The notes under the pieces were generated by a model. It did no database searches. It saw nothing but the letters and a program-made list of their open reading frames with translations, and was not told the DNA's origin. A stretch of 64,000 nt of DNA from Parapristionchus giblindavisi (taxonomy: Eukaryota > Nematoda > Chromadorea > Rhabditida > Diplogasteridae): assembly GCA_943737045.1 (NCBI GenBank), contig CALSFV010000210.1, positions 124,001 to 188,000 of the forward strand. The letters run 5' to 3'. Shown here one piece after another: positions 9,541-21,397 of this stretch. The translations under genes and the position numbers were made by a program. The number at the start of each line of letters is the position of its first letter. Positions within the stretch are counted from its first letter, which is position 1.

Positions 9541-12500
9541 ATGGTGCTAGGTAACGGCGTTGAACGGACGCTCGTTTCGCAGCAGTTCATTGAGGTAGGC
9601 AAAGATCAAAGATCAAAGTTCAAAGATCAAATATAACTTCCAGCTGACAGGCTACAATGGCGACTCGCTCAATCTCGTCGACCTCAACAACAAATTAAGC
9701 AAAGATAGAGGTTTGATTATTGAACTATTTATATTTGATCTTTGATCTTTGATCTTTGATCTCTGATCTTTGATTAGGAATCCCTCGTGTGCTGCCTCTC
9801 TCTGATCGTCAAGTGAAAGTGTTCGCTAAGAAGCAGTCGAAGAGAGGAGATATGCGGGTGGATCTTCCGAGATTCGAGAGGATGGTAAATATTTTGTCCT
9901 CGCGCGTCAAGCACGCGACATGTACATTTCATAAATTCTGACTGGGACTAAGGTATGTAGTTGTTTGGAAGGGATATCAGCTGTACAGCAGTCTGGAACG
10001 GTCGTTCTAGAATGAATACAGTGCAAATCAAACGTTTTCTTTTATTTATTTATTTATTTCTTTATTCCAACAAATATAATGAGTAGGCGTGATAACATAT
10101 AAGGGCAGAAGAGTTCTTCGTTTCGATTCCTGAGGAATACTGTGGAAGATTTTTTTGTTGAAAAGACAATATCAGATGACGTTTAAAAGTGAACCAGTTT
10201 CAGCTTCAGGCATTACAGATTTTAAAACTTCAGAATTCAAAAACCAAAGATCAAAGATCATTAATTCAGATGGCCGACGGTCTCGGCAAATCAACAAGGA
10301 CGCGAAGAGTGGTGCGAGCGCTAACTGATGGAGTCATAGCGAGAAATCAGCGGATAGAGGTGTGATCTATGATCTACGCATATTTGTTGATCTTTGATCT
10401 TTGATCTCTGAATTTTCTAATCTTTGATCCTTAACCTCCTAATCTTGGTTCTTCAGAACCATCGATCATCAATATTTCCAGGTGCATTCATACCTCGAAT
10501 CGTACAACTTCTGGCCTCCTCCGTTATTTATTCTCGCTATTAGCATAGCTCAGGTGCTTGATCTTTAATCTTTGATTTTTGATCTCATGTTTTTTTAGAT
10601 CGCCATGTTTTGCTACGACTACTTTCATGTAGGAAGTGACAGTATGACCGCATGCGCAGGATGTAAAATCAACGGAAAGGTCGGATTCAATCGATAATCT
10701 TTTTTTTTGAAATCTTTCCGAAAATACATCGCTTCATTAGCGTCTTTGTAGAAATTTCATTTTATTTGTAATTTTCATCTTTGCTACCCAAGTCGTAGCA
10801 TCGTATTTATGCGCACTCCACTACCTATCAAATAATCTATCTGAAATAATACTTTACTTGCACCCCATAAAGTATATTATTATTATAATCATAGAGCACT
10901 GTAGAATTTCAGACGGGACCACTCGTTTTCGTGCCGCAATTGAAGGCGCAGGCGTGGCGCTTCATATCCTATCAATTTCTCCACGACGGGTAAGTGGTGT
11001 ATGTGGGCGACATTTACTATCATTTCGCTGTAATGTAATTTGGCGCAGATTTGCTCATCTCCTGGGAAACGTCGCCATGCAGTGTCTGATCGGTGTGCCA
11101 CTCGAGATCGTGCACAAATCATGGCGCATCGCTCCTCTCTACCTACTCGCTGTTCTCTCGGGTATGTGATATACCGTAAGCTAATCAATAATCTGTAGTA
11201 TACGGCCATTCTACCGTAATCTGCTAATCGTTGTAGGATCCCTGCTGCAGTACCTGTTCACTCCAGCTCCATTGATCGGCGCATCTGCCGGTGTGTACGC
11301 GTTGATCACCGCACATCTAGCCAATGTATTCATTGTAAGGCTCTTCATTATCCGGAGATAACGTATTCAATCATACGCTCTGGTATTTTTTCCGGCCTGG
11401 AACCCGCAAGCGTTTCCAGCATGGAATCCGGTAAATTTTCAGACTGGATCCATGCGATTGACCAGGAAATATACCGGGTTCCAGGCTGGAAAAAATACCA
11501 GAGACTATTATAATAAAAGTATTTACATTATACAACCTTTTGATAGTAGCTTCGGGTGCGATACTCGGTCAAAAGCTTTTGAAAGATAGATATATTAGGT
11601 TGATTCATAAGTCTTGTCGCATTTTGGAGGGGTATGTTTGGGCTATCACTGCTCAGTCATACGATATCAATTACCACGTCCGTTATGGCAGTAAATAAGT
11701 CACTACTACTACTCTTTGATTGTAGTAGTGAATTATGCCTACATCGAATCTAGTGGCTAAAATGCCTCTTCATTTCATTCTCATTATAGTGCACATTCGA
11801 CAGGTCATGTTGTTTTTCTTTCTATGAGAGCTCAAACCACCCGATGTCCATTCCCGTATGGCAGTAGTATACAACACTAAGGCCCCTAGTATACGCACTG
11901 CGCAACGTTGGTTCAAACGCTTTGAGATGTAGGGAACGACGTCGAAGACGAGGTCGGGTCTCGAGCTAGACTCGGACGTGCTGGAGCAGCACGCCCGCAT
12001 GTACCCCTATGCTACCACCCCTGGTATGTCAACGAGTTTTGGGGTTTGCTAACCCTCCATCGTTCGTAGCCTACAGGATCTTGGCAAGGCCCAGAAGTAG
12101 GGTCGATGGTTATCTCACCAAATGTCGGATAAGCAGAAGGACAACCGTACGGACCAGTGTCTGAATCTAATTTCGTACGCTCGTACAATGGCTAGGATCG
12201 ACGGGGTCATCACTGGAGATGAGAGGTGGTTCCTTTAGGACAACGTAGTCTACAGGGCTCAGTAGGTCGATTGAGATGAACAGCCTAATCCTATCGCCAA
12301 ACCCGAACTTCACAAGAACAAGGTCATGCTGTTTGTGTGGTGGAGCAGAGGCGGTTTGGTGCATTGGGAGCTGCTCCCGCAGGGGTCGACTATTATGGCC
12401 GCGGTATACTCTCGCCAACTACTGAGCCTGAAGTTCAAGTTCCCATCCTTTAACCGGCTGAACGACAGGATTCACTTCTAGCACGACAACGCCCGACCAC

Positions 12501-13731
12501 GTTTGGGAATGACGACCGAAAAAGTCCTGTTGAACTTTGGCTAGCACATCGTCCCCCACCCGTCCTACTCGCCCGACTTGGCTCCTATTTTAATTTGTTC
12601 AAAGGGCCAAAATGCGACAAGACTTATGAATCAACCTAATATATAACATGAAACGGTTTAGCACGGCTATATTGATTCCGTCCAATGCTCTAAATTACTG
12701 TTGGTATCACCCCCTCCCTTCATAATTAAGCCATCGCTTTTGTAACTATTTCTGTTGTTCGATTCGATTTGACCGCTATAATACTTCTTCCACATTTACC
12801 ATAACCTGTGGCCGTATGCATGAACAACGGGAAAACCGTTTTCCGCGAAAATGTGAGGTCATTAGCGGCGTTTTCCAAAATTCCTCCACCTACGGTAATA
12901 ACGTCACATTTTTCCGGACAGGGGGTTTCCTTTGTTGATGCATACGGTCACTGGACTGATTCTATTCGACGGCTCTCATCCCCGGCTTTCAGAATTGGTC
13001 CGAGATGCCGTTTCGGTGGTTGCGGTTACTCGTCGTCGGCGCCTTTCTCCTTCTCGATCTCGGGCAGTCAGTTTACACTTTAGCCAGCGACAACTGTCAA
13101 TCGGTATGTACATACAAAATCAGTTTGCGACTTGACCCTGACCAAATCTACCGTATTCTATCGTAGCATAACCGCAGCTCTTCTCCTAACAATAGTAAAA
13201 AGATTCGAGCGATACAAACTCTACCTACTTTGAGGAAGATTAAAGGAAGACCTCACTCAATGGTCTCTTCATTGCGCACACTATTTTTCTGTTCTCTAAC
13301 AACGAGAGAGCATTGCGCGTCGAAGAGGCCATTGAGAGAGGTAACGCTCTCTTTAACGCTGCCATTTGATCATATCCTTGCCATTTGATCTACCAAAGCC
13401 TTCCAGGTATCGTACTCGGCCCATATCGCTGGCGCAATAACGGGCTTCTGCTGCGGCATTTTCGTCCTGTACAACGTAGTGGTGAGTCCGAGTAGTGCAG
13501 ATTAATAATTGATCTTTGATCTTTGATCTTATATAATTTATCTTTGATCTTTGATCTTATATAATCGATAATTGATCTTTGATCTTTGACCTATTCCAGG
13601 AGCACACATGGGAGAAGATCACTCGATATTTCTGTCTAACGGCTTACGTCACATTATCTATCATGGCTATCATTCTAGTCATTTTCCGATCTCCTCCAGC
13701 CCAGCCACTATGGCTGTGCAGTCTACTGTAA
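9541..13731 (+). CDS. Rhomboid intramembrane serine protease (ROM-type)
   Basis: Twelve in-phase exons: 9541-9594, 9644-9710, 9778-9884, 10270-10359, 10482-10553, 10599-10679, 10913-10989, 11049-11161, 11237-11334, 12993-13103, 13407-13481, 13600-13731. They encode about 358 residues, close to Drosophila Rhomboid-1. Rhomboids cut transmembrane substrates such as EGF-like ligand precursors. After ~125 cytoplasmic residues, TM1 is WPPPLFILAISIAQ. The family motifs are present: WRFISYQFLHDG, HLLGN (His186-Asn190), GASAG with the catalytic Ser near residue 237, and HIAGAITG with the catalytic His near residue 296. NWSEMPFRWLRL lies between the last two. All catalytic positions are intact, so it looks functional. 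It is closest in layout to nematode rom-1/rom-2; I cannot say which. Intron 9 carries a dead mariner. Confidence 0.95.
9600..10585. repeat. AAAGATC / GATCTTT arrays in rhomboid introns
   Basis: Runs of AAAGATCA lie at 9600-9632 and 10245-10262, and runs of TGATCTTT at 9736-9775, 10392-10420 and 10556-10580. Exon 2 (9644-9710) and exon 4 (10270-10359) are each bracketed by the two orientations, so the flanking introns are mutually complementary. A further array occurs at 13508-13590 and short ones near 33979 and 35485. Confidence 0.85.
11378..11503. mobile_element. Foldback MITE with CTCTGGTATT ends
   Basis: A 126-bp hairpin in rhomboid intron 9 whose arms begin CTCTGGTATTTTTTCC and end with the complement. 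The same terminal CTCTGGTATT occurs on the MITE at the large palindrome's inner edges (34196-34403, 35122-35284). Non-coding. Confidence 0.8.
11595..12639 (+). mobile_element. Degenerate mariner element
   Basis: Inverted termini TTAGGTTGATTCATAAGTCT and its complement, flanked by TA on both sides. A plus-strand transposase can be followed from MAVVYNTKAP through the helix-turn-helix (RTAQRWFKRFE), ITGDERW (first catalytic Asp), HDNARP (second) and SPDLAP. It is broken by several stops and the sequence after SPDLAP is deleted. Same family as 17392-18648, opposite orientation. It sits in rhomboid intron 9 and should be spliced out. Confidence 0.92.
13244..13352. mobile_element. Foldback MITE, family F2 (TTAA-flanked)
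   Basis: Inverted arms AGGAAGACCTC...AACGCTCTCT between TTAA copies (13240-13243, 13353-13356), in rhomboid intron 10. Core includes TCTCTAACAACGAGAGAG shared with other F2 copies. Confidence 0.8.
13508..13590. repeat. GATCTTT array in last rhomboid intron
   Basis: Several TTGATCTTTGATCTTTGATC blocks between exons 11 and 12, same unit as the 9.6-10.6 kb arrays. Confidence 0.85.
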
Positions 13732-14308
13732 TGATGATTATCGATCGAAATGTCTATTGATTTTTGGTATTAGTTTATTCATTTTCTGGGTATCGACAAT
13801 CATCATAATAATGTAACGTCAAGATTTTTTTCGTTTCTCGATTATTTTGTTTTTCCCCTTTTTTCGCACGAACATCGCATAAATATAGAAATTATTGTCC
13901 TTGGGGGTTGAGGAATACGATGATACGTCAGTGTCGTAACTACCTCCTCCGCCATCAATATTGACCGTATAAAATACACATGTTTATTTGGTACGAGAGT
14001 GGCCAACCACAGCCACGAAGTGTTTCTATGTTTAGATAGAGAGCACACGTGAGATAGTACGTAGATCAGAGAGATAGTTCTTTCTCTTTTTAGCAGCCAG
14101 AAGCAAGGAAATTATACAAGTACATTTTATAAGGGATACCCACTATATTTCATCGTCATGATCATACATTGTTCGTATAAAATTTACTTGTGCAAGAAAA
14201 TGACAAATCTCCGGTAAATGACAAAAAAAAGTGAAAAAAAAAGTAAAACGAGGAACCAAATATTCCGCCCGCCTCTGTCCTCCTCGATTATCACTCGGCC
14301 CATTAATA
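13732..14308. other. 3' flank of rhomboid gene
   Basis: No exon seen. Contains the likely rhomboid 3' UTR; AT-rich sequence continues to the mariner at 14309. Confidence 0.45.
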
Positions 14309-15525
14309 TTAGGTTGTCGGGAAAGTCTTGATACATCTGTTTGCCTTTCCACTGTGTGTCACAGTCACACTTTGGTTTTCTCTCGTTACTAGTGAATACC
14401 AAGCAGTGACGGACCTTTGCAGTAAACAACTCCCCATTCCATTCCCATCAGTTAGGCTCTAGTAGTGCAACGATATATGTCATTAGTGCTTTCCACAACC
14501 GTCATGTTCCACTTTGCCTCTTCCTATCCGACACCACGGTGAAGGATTCGGATACCCTCCTGAAGATTTTTTATGACAGATATGCCCACACTATAACACC
14601 ATCAAGACTGGGTACCTGCGCTTCAAAGGAAACGACATTTTCCTCCATAAACGGCAGACCCCGTGAATTGGATTTGGACACGTCGAAGAAACTTATGGAA
14701 TCGGACCCATTTCAAAGTGTCCGTAAATTAGTCATCACACTTTGATTCCACCATAGCACAATCGAGGAATACCGGAAATCCATTGGAATTAGAAAAATTC
14801 GGAGTCGATTCATATCCCATGATCACACCAAAACCAACCTTGATCGTCGAATCGATGATTCCATTACCCATCCCACTCTCCACTCTGGGGATTGATGGCT
14901 GGACCGGCTCATAACGGGGGATGAAAAGTGGGTCTACTACAGGTGAGCCGAGAGGGTTGAAGAACGAGAGACCCCACAGGATGACCCCCAAACCTAACAT
15001 GCGCTCCCATAAACCTGTGGTGGGGAATGGGTGGTGTGATCAGCTGGCAGCTGCTCACCGAGGGCATTACAATTACCAGGTCCAAGTGCTTTGCACAACT
15101 ACGGAATATGATGAAGGCAGTCGATCATTCAAGCCTGAACGACAAAAAAGAATATTATCATCACGATAGCCCCCGTCACCATGTCTCCAATAAAGTCAGG
15201 CAGGAACTGGCCGTATATGGATAGATGGTTCTCCCTCACCCCCCGTATTCTCCTGGCCTGGCCCCGTCAGATTGCAAGCTTTTCACAGGCCTGATGCGTG
15301 CCCTTCAAGATAGGACCTTCAATTCCCGTAGAAATGTAAATGCTGAACTCAAGCAATACTTTACTTCGCGCCCAACTGGGTTCTATAAAGAGGGACACCA
15401 CACATTGACCGAACGTTGGCGCTACATTTGTTGTCAATGATGGAGCATATAACACATAATGTACTTCTGTTTGCTTCGAGAAATAAACGATTGAAAAATG
15501 TGTCAAGACTTTCCCGACAACCTAA
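14309..15525 (+). mobile_element. Mariner element, second family, inactive
   Basis: 1217 bp with ~29-bp inverted termini (TTAGGTTGTCGGGAAAGTCT) and TA on both flanks. The plus-strand transposase is readable in pieces: GRPRELDLD and DPFQSVRKLVIT (second helix-turn-helix), ITGDEKWV (first catalytic Asp), then HHDSPRHHVSNKVRQEL, PPYSPGLAPSD and FNSRRNVNAELKQYF near the end. In HHDSPRHH the second catalytic Asp survives. Stops and frameshifts break the frame many times. Its termini differ from the other two mariners. Confidence 0.93.
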
Positions 15526-16097
15526 TAAATGAATGGTACGGTATGTTTTATACAGTATGATAAAGAGGAAATATCAAAAAATTAAATTACTTCTTTAGTT
15601 GTTCCATCAAATATAATGAAAAGAGGTGATATGCATAACTGCGGAAAAGGGATCGATGGATAAATACATGCATCTACTTATAAACACATTTTCGGTTCCT
15701 TTACATAATTCTACATTGCGATTTTTGAAATATGGTTGGTTGATTTAGAAAAGGAGGCAATCCTCGACTTATATAGAATAAATATTTTCCATCATCTCTA
15801 AAGTTTAGAATCTAAACACTCGCTTATCATTTGTTCACCTGTTGTATACGGTTATCCGTCTCTCACGAGGAAGTTGCTCCAGATATGACATGTTTAATGT
15901 CAGAAGTTCTATCACTCGTTATTTATTTATTTATCTTGTGATGATACAACAATCCAATGTAAAGGATCTAAATAAAAGATGAAGAAGACACGACTGATAT
16001 GAGGAAGAAAAGTCTCCGTCCAAAACGTTTTTTTTAAATTTCTTGAAACCAACATGTATGTTGTTGAAAATTTAAAAATTTTTCAATTACATTTATA
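15526..16097. other. Intergenic, no gene seen
   Basis: AT-rich sequence between the mariner and the MITE; no exon or structured repeat recognised. Confidence 0.45.
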
Positions 16098-16105
16098 ATA
16101 TGTAG

Positions 16106-16387
16106 CAGGGTTGGCGTTGCCGAATTGCCGAAATTGGCGGTTTTTCGATTGCCGTAATTGCCAAACCTGCAATTTCGGCAAATATTTCAAAAATCGGAAA
16201 TGTATATTTTAATAATATGTTAAGGGATTAATCATGATTATCGCCATCTTTTTTATTGTTGATCATTGTTCCAGTTTGTACAATAAGGTTTATTGCTCGA
16301 ATTACAAAAGATAAAAAAATCAAATATTGTATTGAAAATTGCCGAAATTGCAGTATTTGCAGAAAAAATGCCTTGCCGCACAACCTG
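16106..16387. mobile_element. hAT-like MITE with 8-bp target duplication
   Basis: Ends CAGGGTTGGCG and CGCACAACCTG are imperfect inverted termini, flanked by an exact 8-bp duplication ATATGTAG (16098-16105 and 16388-16395). CAGGG-type ends plus an 8-bp duplication point to the hAT superfamily. The body is made of GCCGAAATTG-type subterminal repeats in both orientations. No transposase. Confidence 0.88.
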
Positions 16388-16395
16388 ATATGTAG

Positions 16396-16842
16396 CATTG
16401 AATTACTCTGGTCGTCAGCATTTCACTCGTCTTCTTCCGTTTTCAGCATCTACTCTCTTCGGTTCTCCCTTGTTCTATAAGCATGGCAGGCAAGATATTT
16501 GAAAAAAGTGATGCCATCGGCTGCTCATGCATCTAGTACCATTTGAAAGCTTTGCGGGAACGAAGTGATTTCCAAGAATGCACACAGGTGAATATGCAAA
16601 CCACAAAACAAGCCTAATAGCTATGTTTAGGTGAGCCTAGTTATGCCTAAATATATGCTTATTTAGGCGCTCTCCAAACATGCAATTTGCTACATTCGAA
16701 ATACACAGTCCGACTGAAAGATGGCGGACACGGCAGTAATTTTTCTGAATACACGAAATTGTTCCTCCTACGATATATTTTATTGTTTTTTTATATTCAA
16801 AATGCAATTTAACCCAAAAAAATAAGTAATTTTACTTCAGAT
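16396..16842. other. Upstream region of Srh-like receptor
   Basis: No exon seen. ATG at 16843 is preceded by TTTACTTCAG, an acceptor-like site two bases before it. Probably the promoter and 5' region. Confidence 0.4.
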
Positions 16843-19800
16843 ATGTCATCAGAGATAGCATGGCTTGAGCAGCTTTTCTTGATTTACCAACATATTGTGG
16901 GAGCGATTTCGTTAACTCTATCCGTGTTCGTCGTCTATATCATATTGACGAAGTCACCGAAAACTTTCAGAGGATACAAGTACTACATCCTCTATGTACA
17001 AGTAATTTGCATATCCGCTAATTTTATATTTTTTCGTATTTATTTTTATTTTTTTAGATTTTTTCGCCGGGTTCATCTCTAGAAAACCCTAACAATATCA
17101 CCATATTCGTTTTTCGACGATGAAATAACATTTCTCAAATGAAAAAAAAAACAAGAAAATTACATTTTTTCCTATTTTATTCAGAAAAGGCGCCTGATCT
17201 TTACAAAAAATAGTTTTCAGTTCTGGAATACGCTTAATGACGTTCACTATTGCGTACTACTCGTTCCGTATACCATGTTCCCGATTATTGGAGGATTCAG
17301 CGAGGGACTACTGTGTGCATTCGGGGTGAATATGCATATCGGCCTTGTGAGTCATGTCATGACTGTACTCCCTTAAATTTAAATTAAATTATTAGGTTGA
17401 GTCATAAGTCTTGTCGTATTTTTGGCCCTTTAAACAAATTAAAATAACTTTATCTCAGTAAAAGCAAATCAATCAAAGTAAGCGCCATCTGCGTCGACAC
17501 ACTTCCTCCAAAGTTCGGGTAGCTTGTGGATACTGTGCTCCCAGAAGGACGGCTGCTAGGAGGCAAAGTAGTTGGTCAGCCAGATTTCGACATTCCGCTG
17601 ATTGTTGAACTGTACTCCTCCGAGAGTGCGCTGCATATCGGGAAACAAGTGGTAATCGCTAGGAGCCAAGTCGGGCGAGTAGGGCGAGTGGGAGACAACT
17701 TGCCAGTCAAAGTCCAACAGGACCTTTTAGGTCCTCTTTGCCACATGGGGTCGGGCGTTGTCGTGCTAGAAGTGAATCCGGTCGCGCAACCAGGGAACGG
17801 AGGGGAACTTGGACTTCAGGGTCTGTAGTTGGCGAGAGTATACCGCGTCCGTAATAGTCGACCCCTGTGGGAACAACTCCCGATACAACACACCGCCTCT
17901 GCCCCACCACAAAGACGATATGATCTTTTTCTGGTGAAGTTCGGATTTGGCGATGGAATTGGCTCATCTCGATCAACCCATTGAGCCCGGAGGACTACGT
18001 TGTCGTAAAGGATCCTATTTTAATTTCCAGTGATGATCCCGTCGATCCAAACCGTTGTGCGAGCGTACTTCATTAGATTCAGGCACCGGTCTGCACGGTT
18101 TTTAATCTGCGTGTCCGACAGTTTATGGGGTAACCATCGACCCAAATTCTGAACCTTTCCAAGATCCTGTAGGCAACCAATGATGGTAGGTTGGCTTACC
18201 CCAAGACTCGTCGCCATATCACGGGTGGTAGCATAGGCTTCAGCGTGGGCGTGCTGCTCCAGCATGTCCAAGTCCAGCTCGTGGTGCAGTCCGGACTTGG
18301 ACGTCGTACTCCCTTTTTCGAAGCGTTTGAACCAACGTTGCACCGTGCATTTACTAGGGGCCTTAGTGTTGTATACTACGGCCATACGGGTGTGGACAGA
18401 GGGTGGTTTGAGCTCGGATAGAAAGAAGAACAACATGACGAGTCTCATGTAGACAAAACTGAAAACGATATGAAGAGGCATTTCAGCTATTAGACTCGAT
18501 GTAGGCACAATTCACTACTACGCTCAAAGAGTAGTAGTAGTGACTTATTTACTGCCAGAACGGACGGGGTACTTGATCACGTACGACTGAGCAGTGATAG
18601 CACAAACATACCCCTCCAAAATGCGACAAGACTTATGACTCAACCTAATAAATTAAATTTTATCATACATCAAAAAGATGTGGCAATTAAAGCAAGATTT
18701 CAAGCCAGTAAATTGCAATAATCATTATTTCTTTGAAGACAATTATGATTTTTATACTTAACGAGTTCGGTGCTTCGATTGTCATATGTTTCTTCTATCG
18801 TTATCAATTATTTCTGACTCATGGATCCATTTGGAAGTTGAATGTATCAATATTTTTATTTTAATTTATGAGTATTTTTATTTTAATTTATGAATTTTTT
18901 TTATTTTAATTTATGAATATTTTTATTTTAATTTATGAATATTTTTTTATTTGTGCGAATATTTTTTAAAAATTATTTATACATTTATTTAATAGTTCCG
19001 TCAGTAAAGAGTACAAGAATCTCAATGTTATATTGAACATAAGCTAGTGATTTCAGACTAACAATAAGGTTTTTGGGATTAAAGTGGAGATTAATGTTGA
19101 ACTTTTTCAAAATGTCAAATTAAAGCAATAAAATGATGGGGAAAAATGAAAAAAATGACTAGAGAAAAAATGACTTTTTTTAAAAATGGAAAGATTTGAG
19201 CGCGCAACAAAATTCGTGGTTGAAACCGAATTCTTTGTGACAAATTTTTCATTTTCAGAAGGTGCAAACAGGTCTATTCTATGCTTTCATTCACACACTA
19301 ATCATCTTATTATCTACGTGCATGTATATGGCAAAATACGACATAGCTTCCGAAGAGTATCTCAGTACCGAGGTACACATTCCAATTGCTAAAGGCACTA
19401 ATTTGAAACTCTCCCAGCTCCGCCAATGCTATCTCGCTTTCGTTGTTTGCGAGAGAGTGTTGCCAGAGCGAAGAGTTTTAACTCGGGGTTTTGAACCACG
19501 GAATGATTTAAGTTCGTTCAATCGTGGCCCAACTACACGTGGTTGCTGGAGAAGGAGTGTTGGATAGTGATCAACAATAAATATTCTGTATTTGAAGACA
19601 TTACTTATTCGTTGTCTGTCCAGCTTAGGCTATCGTCTTACATGAATGGAGTGATGATATTAGTGGCAGTGGTGAGTCCATCTTATAGGTGAACGGACTG
19701 AAACCTAAACGGTCTCTTTGACGACCTACGCTCTCTCGTTGTTAGAGAACAGACAAATAGTGTGCGCAATTAAGAGACCATTGAGGGAGGTTTCGCTCGC

Positions 19801-21250
19801 TTTAAAGCATTTGGAGTTAAAACGAAACCTCGAGCTAATTTTAACTCTCCGCTCTGGCACCGCTATTTCGCTTTCTTTATTTACGAAAGAGAGAGAGAGT
19901 TGCCAAAGCGGAAAGTAATCCACCATCTATCGACATTTGATGAACTGTTTTTTTCTTTTGATTTCTGATATTTGCAGTTTGGATCCACGGGACTGTTGCT
20001 TACTATATTTTTCATATTCAACACATTTAGCACTCTAAATAAGCAGGTTAGTTTTTCCCATTACAAATTTGGCAACATGAACGATATAAAGAATATTTAT
20101 CCAAGGCAAATATAATTCTATGTATCCCCGCCCGTTTCCTCCCCCGCCCCGCCCATAAATTTTATATGAAAAAAAGAAATAATTTAAGTTGAAAAGTAGC
20201 GAAAAGAAGACAAATGAGACGAGAGAGTGTGTACAAAGAGGAGAGTGCTACCTTGCCATTTTCTTTCTTTGATCAGAGCATTAATAATAAAATGTAATTG
20301 AAGTCATCTGTGATGAGTACTGCAACGAAAAATTTACAACGACAATTGATTCGATCTCTCATAATTCAGGTAATTTATTTTTGTATTCCATCAGAAAAGA
20401 AACAGTAGTAGCAATAAGAAACAAAAAAAATACCCTCTTTTTTCAATTCAATGAAGTTTATCAAGCACAGAACGTTGTCTACAAATAACCCATTTTCAAG
20501 TGAAAGATCCAACACGTTTAAGTTCCAAAAAGGGGTTTTTAAAATTTTTTTTCTCCAAATTTCGAACAAGTCTTATGAAAAATTTGTACGCAAAAAATAT
20601 TTGTTTTCGTAATACTAATAATACTCTCGAAAGAGGCCGCTCATCTTGAAAACAAATATAGATAGAATTTTATTAAAAAATTGGGGAAAATTGGAACAGC
20701 AAGCCAAATTCATTGCTTGAAGATATCGATGTCAGCATGCTTAACCGTTTGTCCCGTTGCGATCTACGAATTGTTCATCTTCATTCAAGATATAAAGCCT
20801 GGTGAGTATTTGCATGAATTTATTGATTGCGAGAATAATATTTCGTATAATTTCTCGTTTGTGCCAAAGATAATAACAAAAATTGCATTATAAAGTAATG
20901 AATAGACAAGGTGTGCAAATAGTTCTCATCCGACCAAGTGCCCACATAAATGCTACTACATTTTTACTACATTTTAATGTAGTATTAATTTTATTGTTTA
21001 AAAAATATTATTGTTATGATTGTTATTTTTATTATTTTCAAAATATTATATAATAGTAACAAAATTCATTTCAGAATTCAGCTGGATCGTTTTCGGTATT
21101 CAACTCTCCCATTCAATCGTGCATTCTCTACTTCTCATCTTCACTACTTCATATTATAGAGAATACGTCCTGGGACTGCTCCATATTCGTCAAAAACCGG
21201 CCAGAAGTATCACTGTTACATCAATCTCCACATCCATCAGATCACAATGA
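16843..21250 (+). CDS. Srh-like chemoreceptor GPCR
   Basis: Eight in-phase exons: 16843-17001, 17221-17346, 19259-19372, 19624-19671, 19978-20046, 20304-20369, 20723-20801, 21075-21250; ~278 residues. TM1 is in exon 1; exon 2 has a CVLLVPYTMFPIIGG segment. Exon 6 encodes MSTATKNLQRQLIRSLIIQ, the conserved intracellular loop 3/TM6 entry of the Srh/Str group, and exons 7-8 finish TM6-TM7 and end ...TSISTSIRSQ. Exons 6 and 7 use unusual GAAG acceptors. The product is shorter than usual (about 330): a TM3-type segment ending in the family's ENR-like motif is missing, and intron 2, where it would be encoded, holds a 1.26-kb mariner. The receptor may therefore be broken. The 3' half (exons 3-8) is duplicated at 52258-54256. 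Confidence 0.78.
17392..18648 (-). mobile_element. Mariner element, full length, inactive
   Basis: 1257 bp with termini TTAGGTTGAGTCATAAGTCT/complement and TA flanks. The minus-strand transposase begins near 18508-18390 (MAVVYNTKAP) and shows CTVQRWFKRFEKG, TTRDMATSLGVSQPTI and GRWLPHKLSD. It then reads ITGN followed by a stop where the family has ITGDE, so the first catalytic Asp is lost. Later pieces (SPYSPDLAPSDYHLFP near 17660) are out of frame. It lies antisense in intron 2 of the Srh-like gene. Same family as 11595-12639. Confidence 0.95.
18852..18958. repeat. ~22-bp AT-rich tandem repeat
   Basis: Four to five copies of a unit like TATTTTTATTTTAATTTATG in intron 2 of the Srh-like gene, just downstream of the mariner. 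Confidence 0.85.
19386..19495. mobile_element. Foldback MITE, family F1, in receptor intron
   Basis: Degenerate F1 hairpin (AATTTGAAACTCTCC arm, CTCGCTTTCGTTGTTTGCGAGAG core). The counterpart is at about 52387-52497 in copy 3, so it predates that duplication. Confidence 0.65.
19686..19800. mobile_element. Foldback MITE, family F2, in receptor intron
   Basis: Degenerate F2 copy with GCTCTCTCGTTGTTAGAGAACAG core, in the intron after exon 4. The counterpart is at about 52697-52815. Confidence 0.65.
19826..19919. mobile_element. Foldback MITE, family F1, second copy
   Basis: Hairpin with GAGCTAATTTTAACTCTCCG arm and a GCCAAAGCGGAAAGT opposite arm, adjoining the preceding F2 element. The counterpart is at about 52840-52925. 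Confidence 0.65.
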
Positions 21251-21356
21251 TGTCGTGTTTAATTTAATTTAAATTTAATTTAATTTATCTTACATTAAAT
21301 AAATGTGACAGCAAGTCATAAATAAATAGTTCGAAATTTATGAAAAGAGGACGCAT

Positions 21357-21397
21357 CTTAAGCATGCTGACATCGATATCTTCATGCAATGAATTTG
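21357..21397 (-). pseudogene. Inverted fragment of receptor exon 7
   Basis: About 38 bp are the reverse complement of the start of receptor exon 7 (sequence around 20705-20740), ending at the perfect 8-bp palindrome AGCATGCT. In copy 2 (about 50100-50203) the corresponding place contains a whole exon 7. This therefore looks like a rearrangement junction that truncated an opposite-strand receptor copy. Copy 3 has the same junction at about 54363-54403. Confidence 0.75.
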
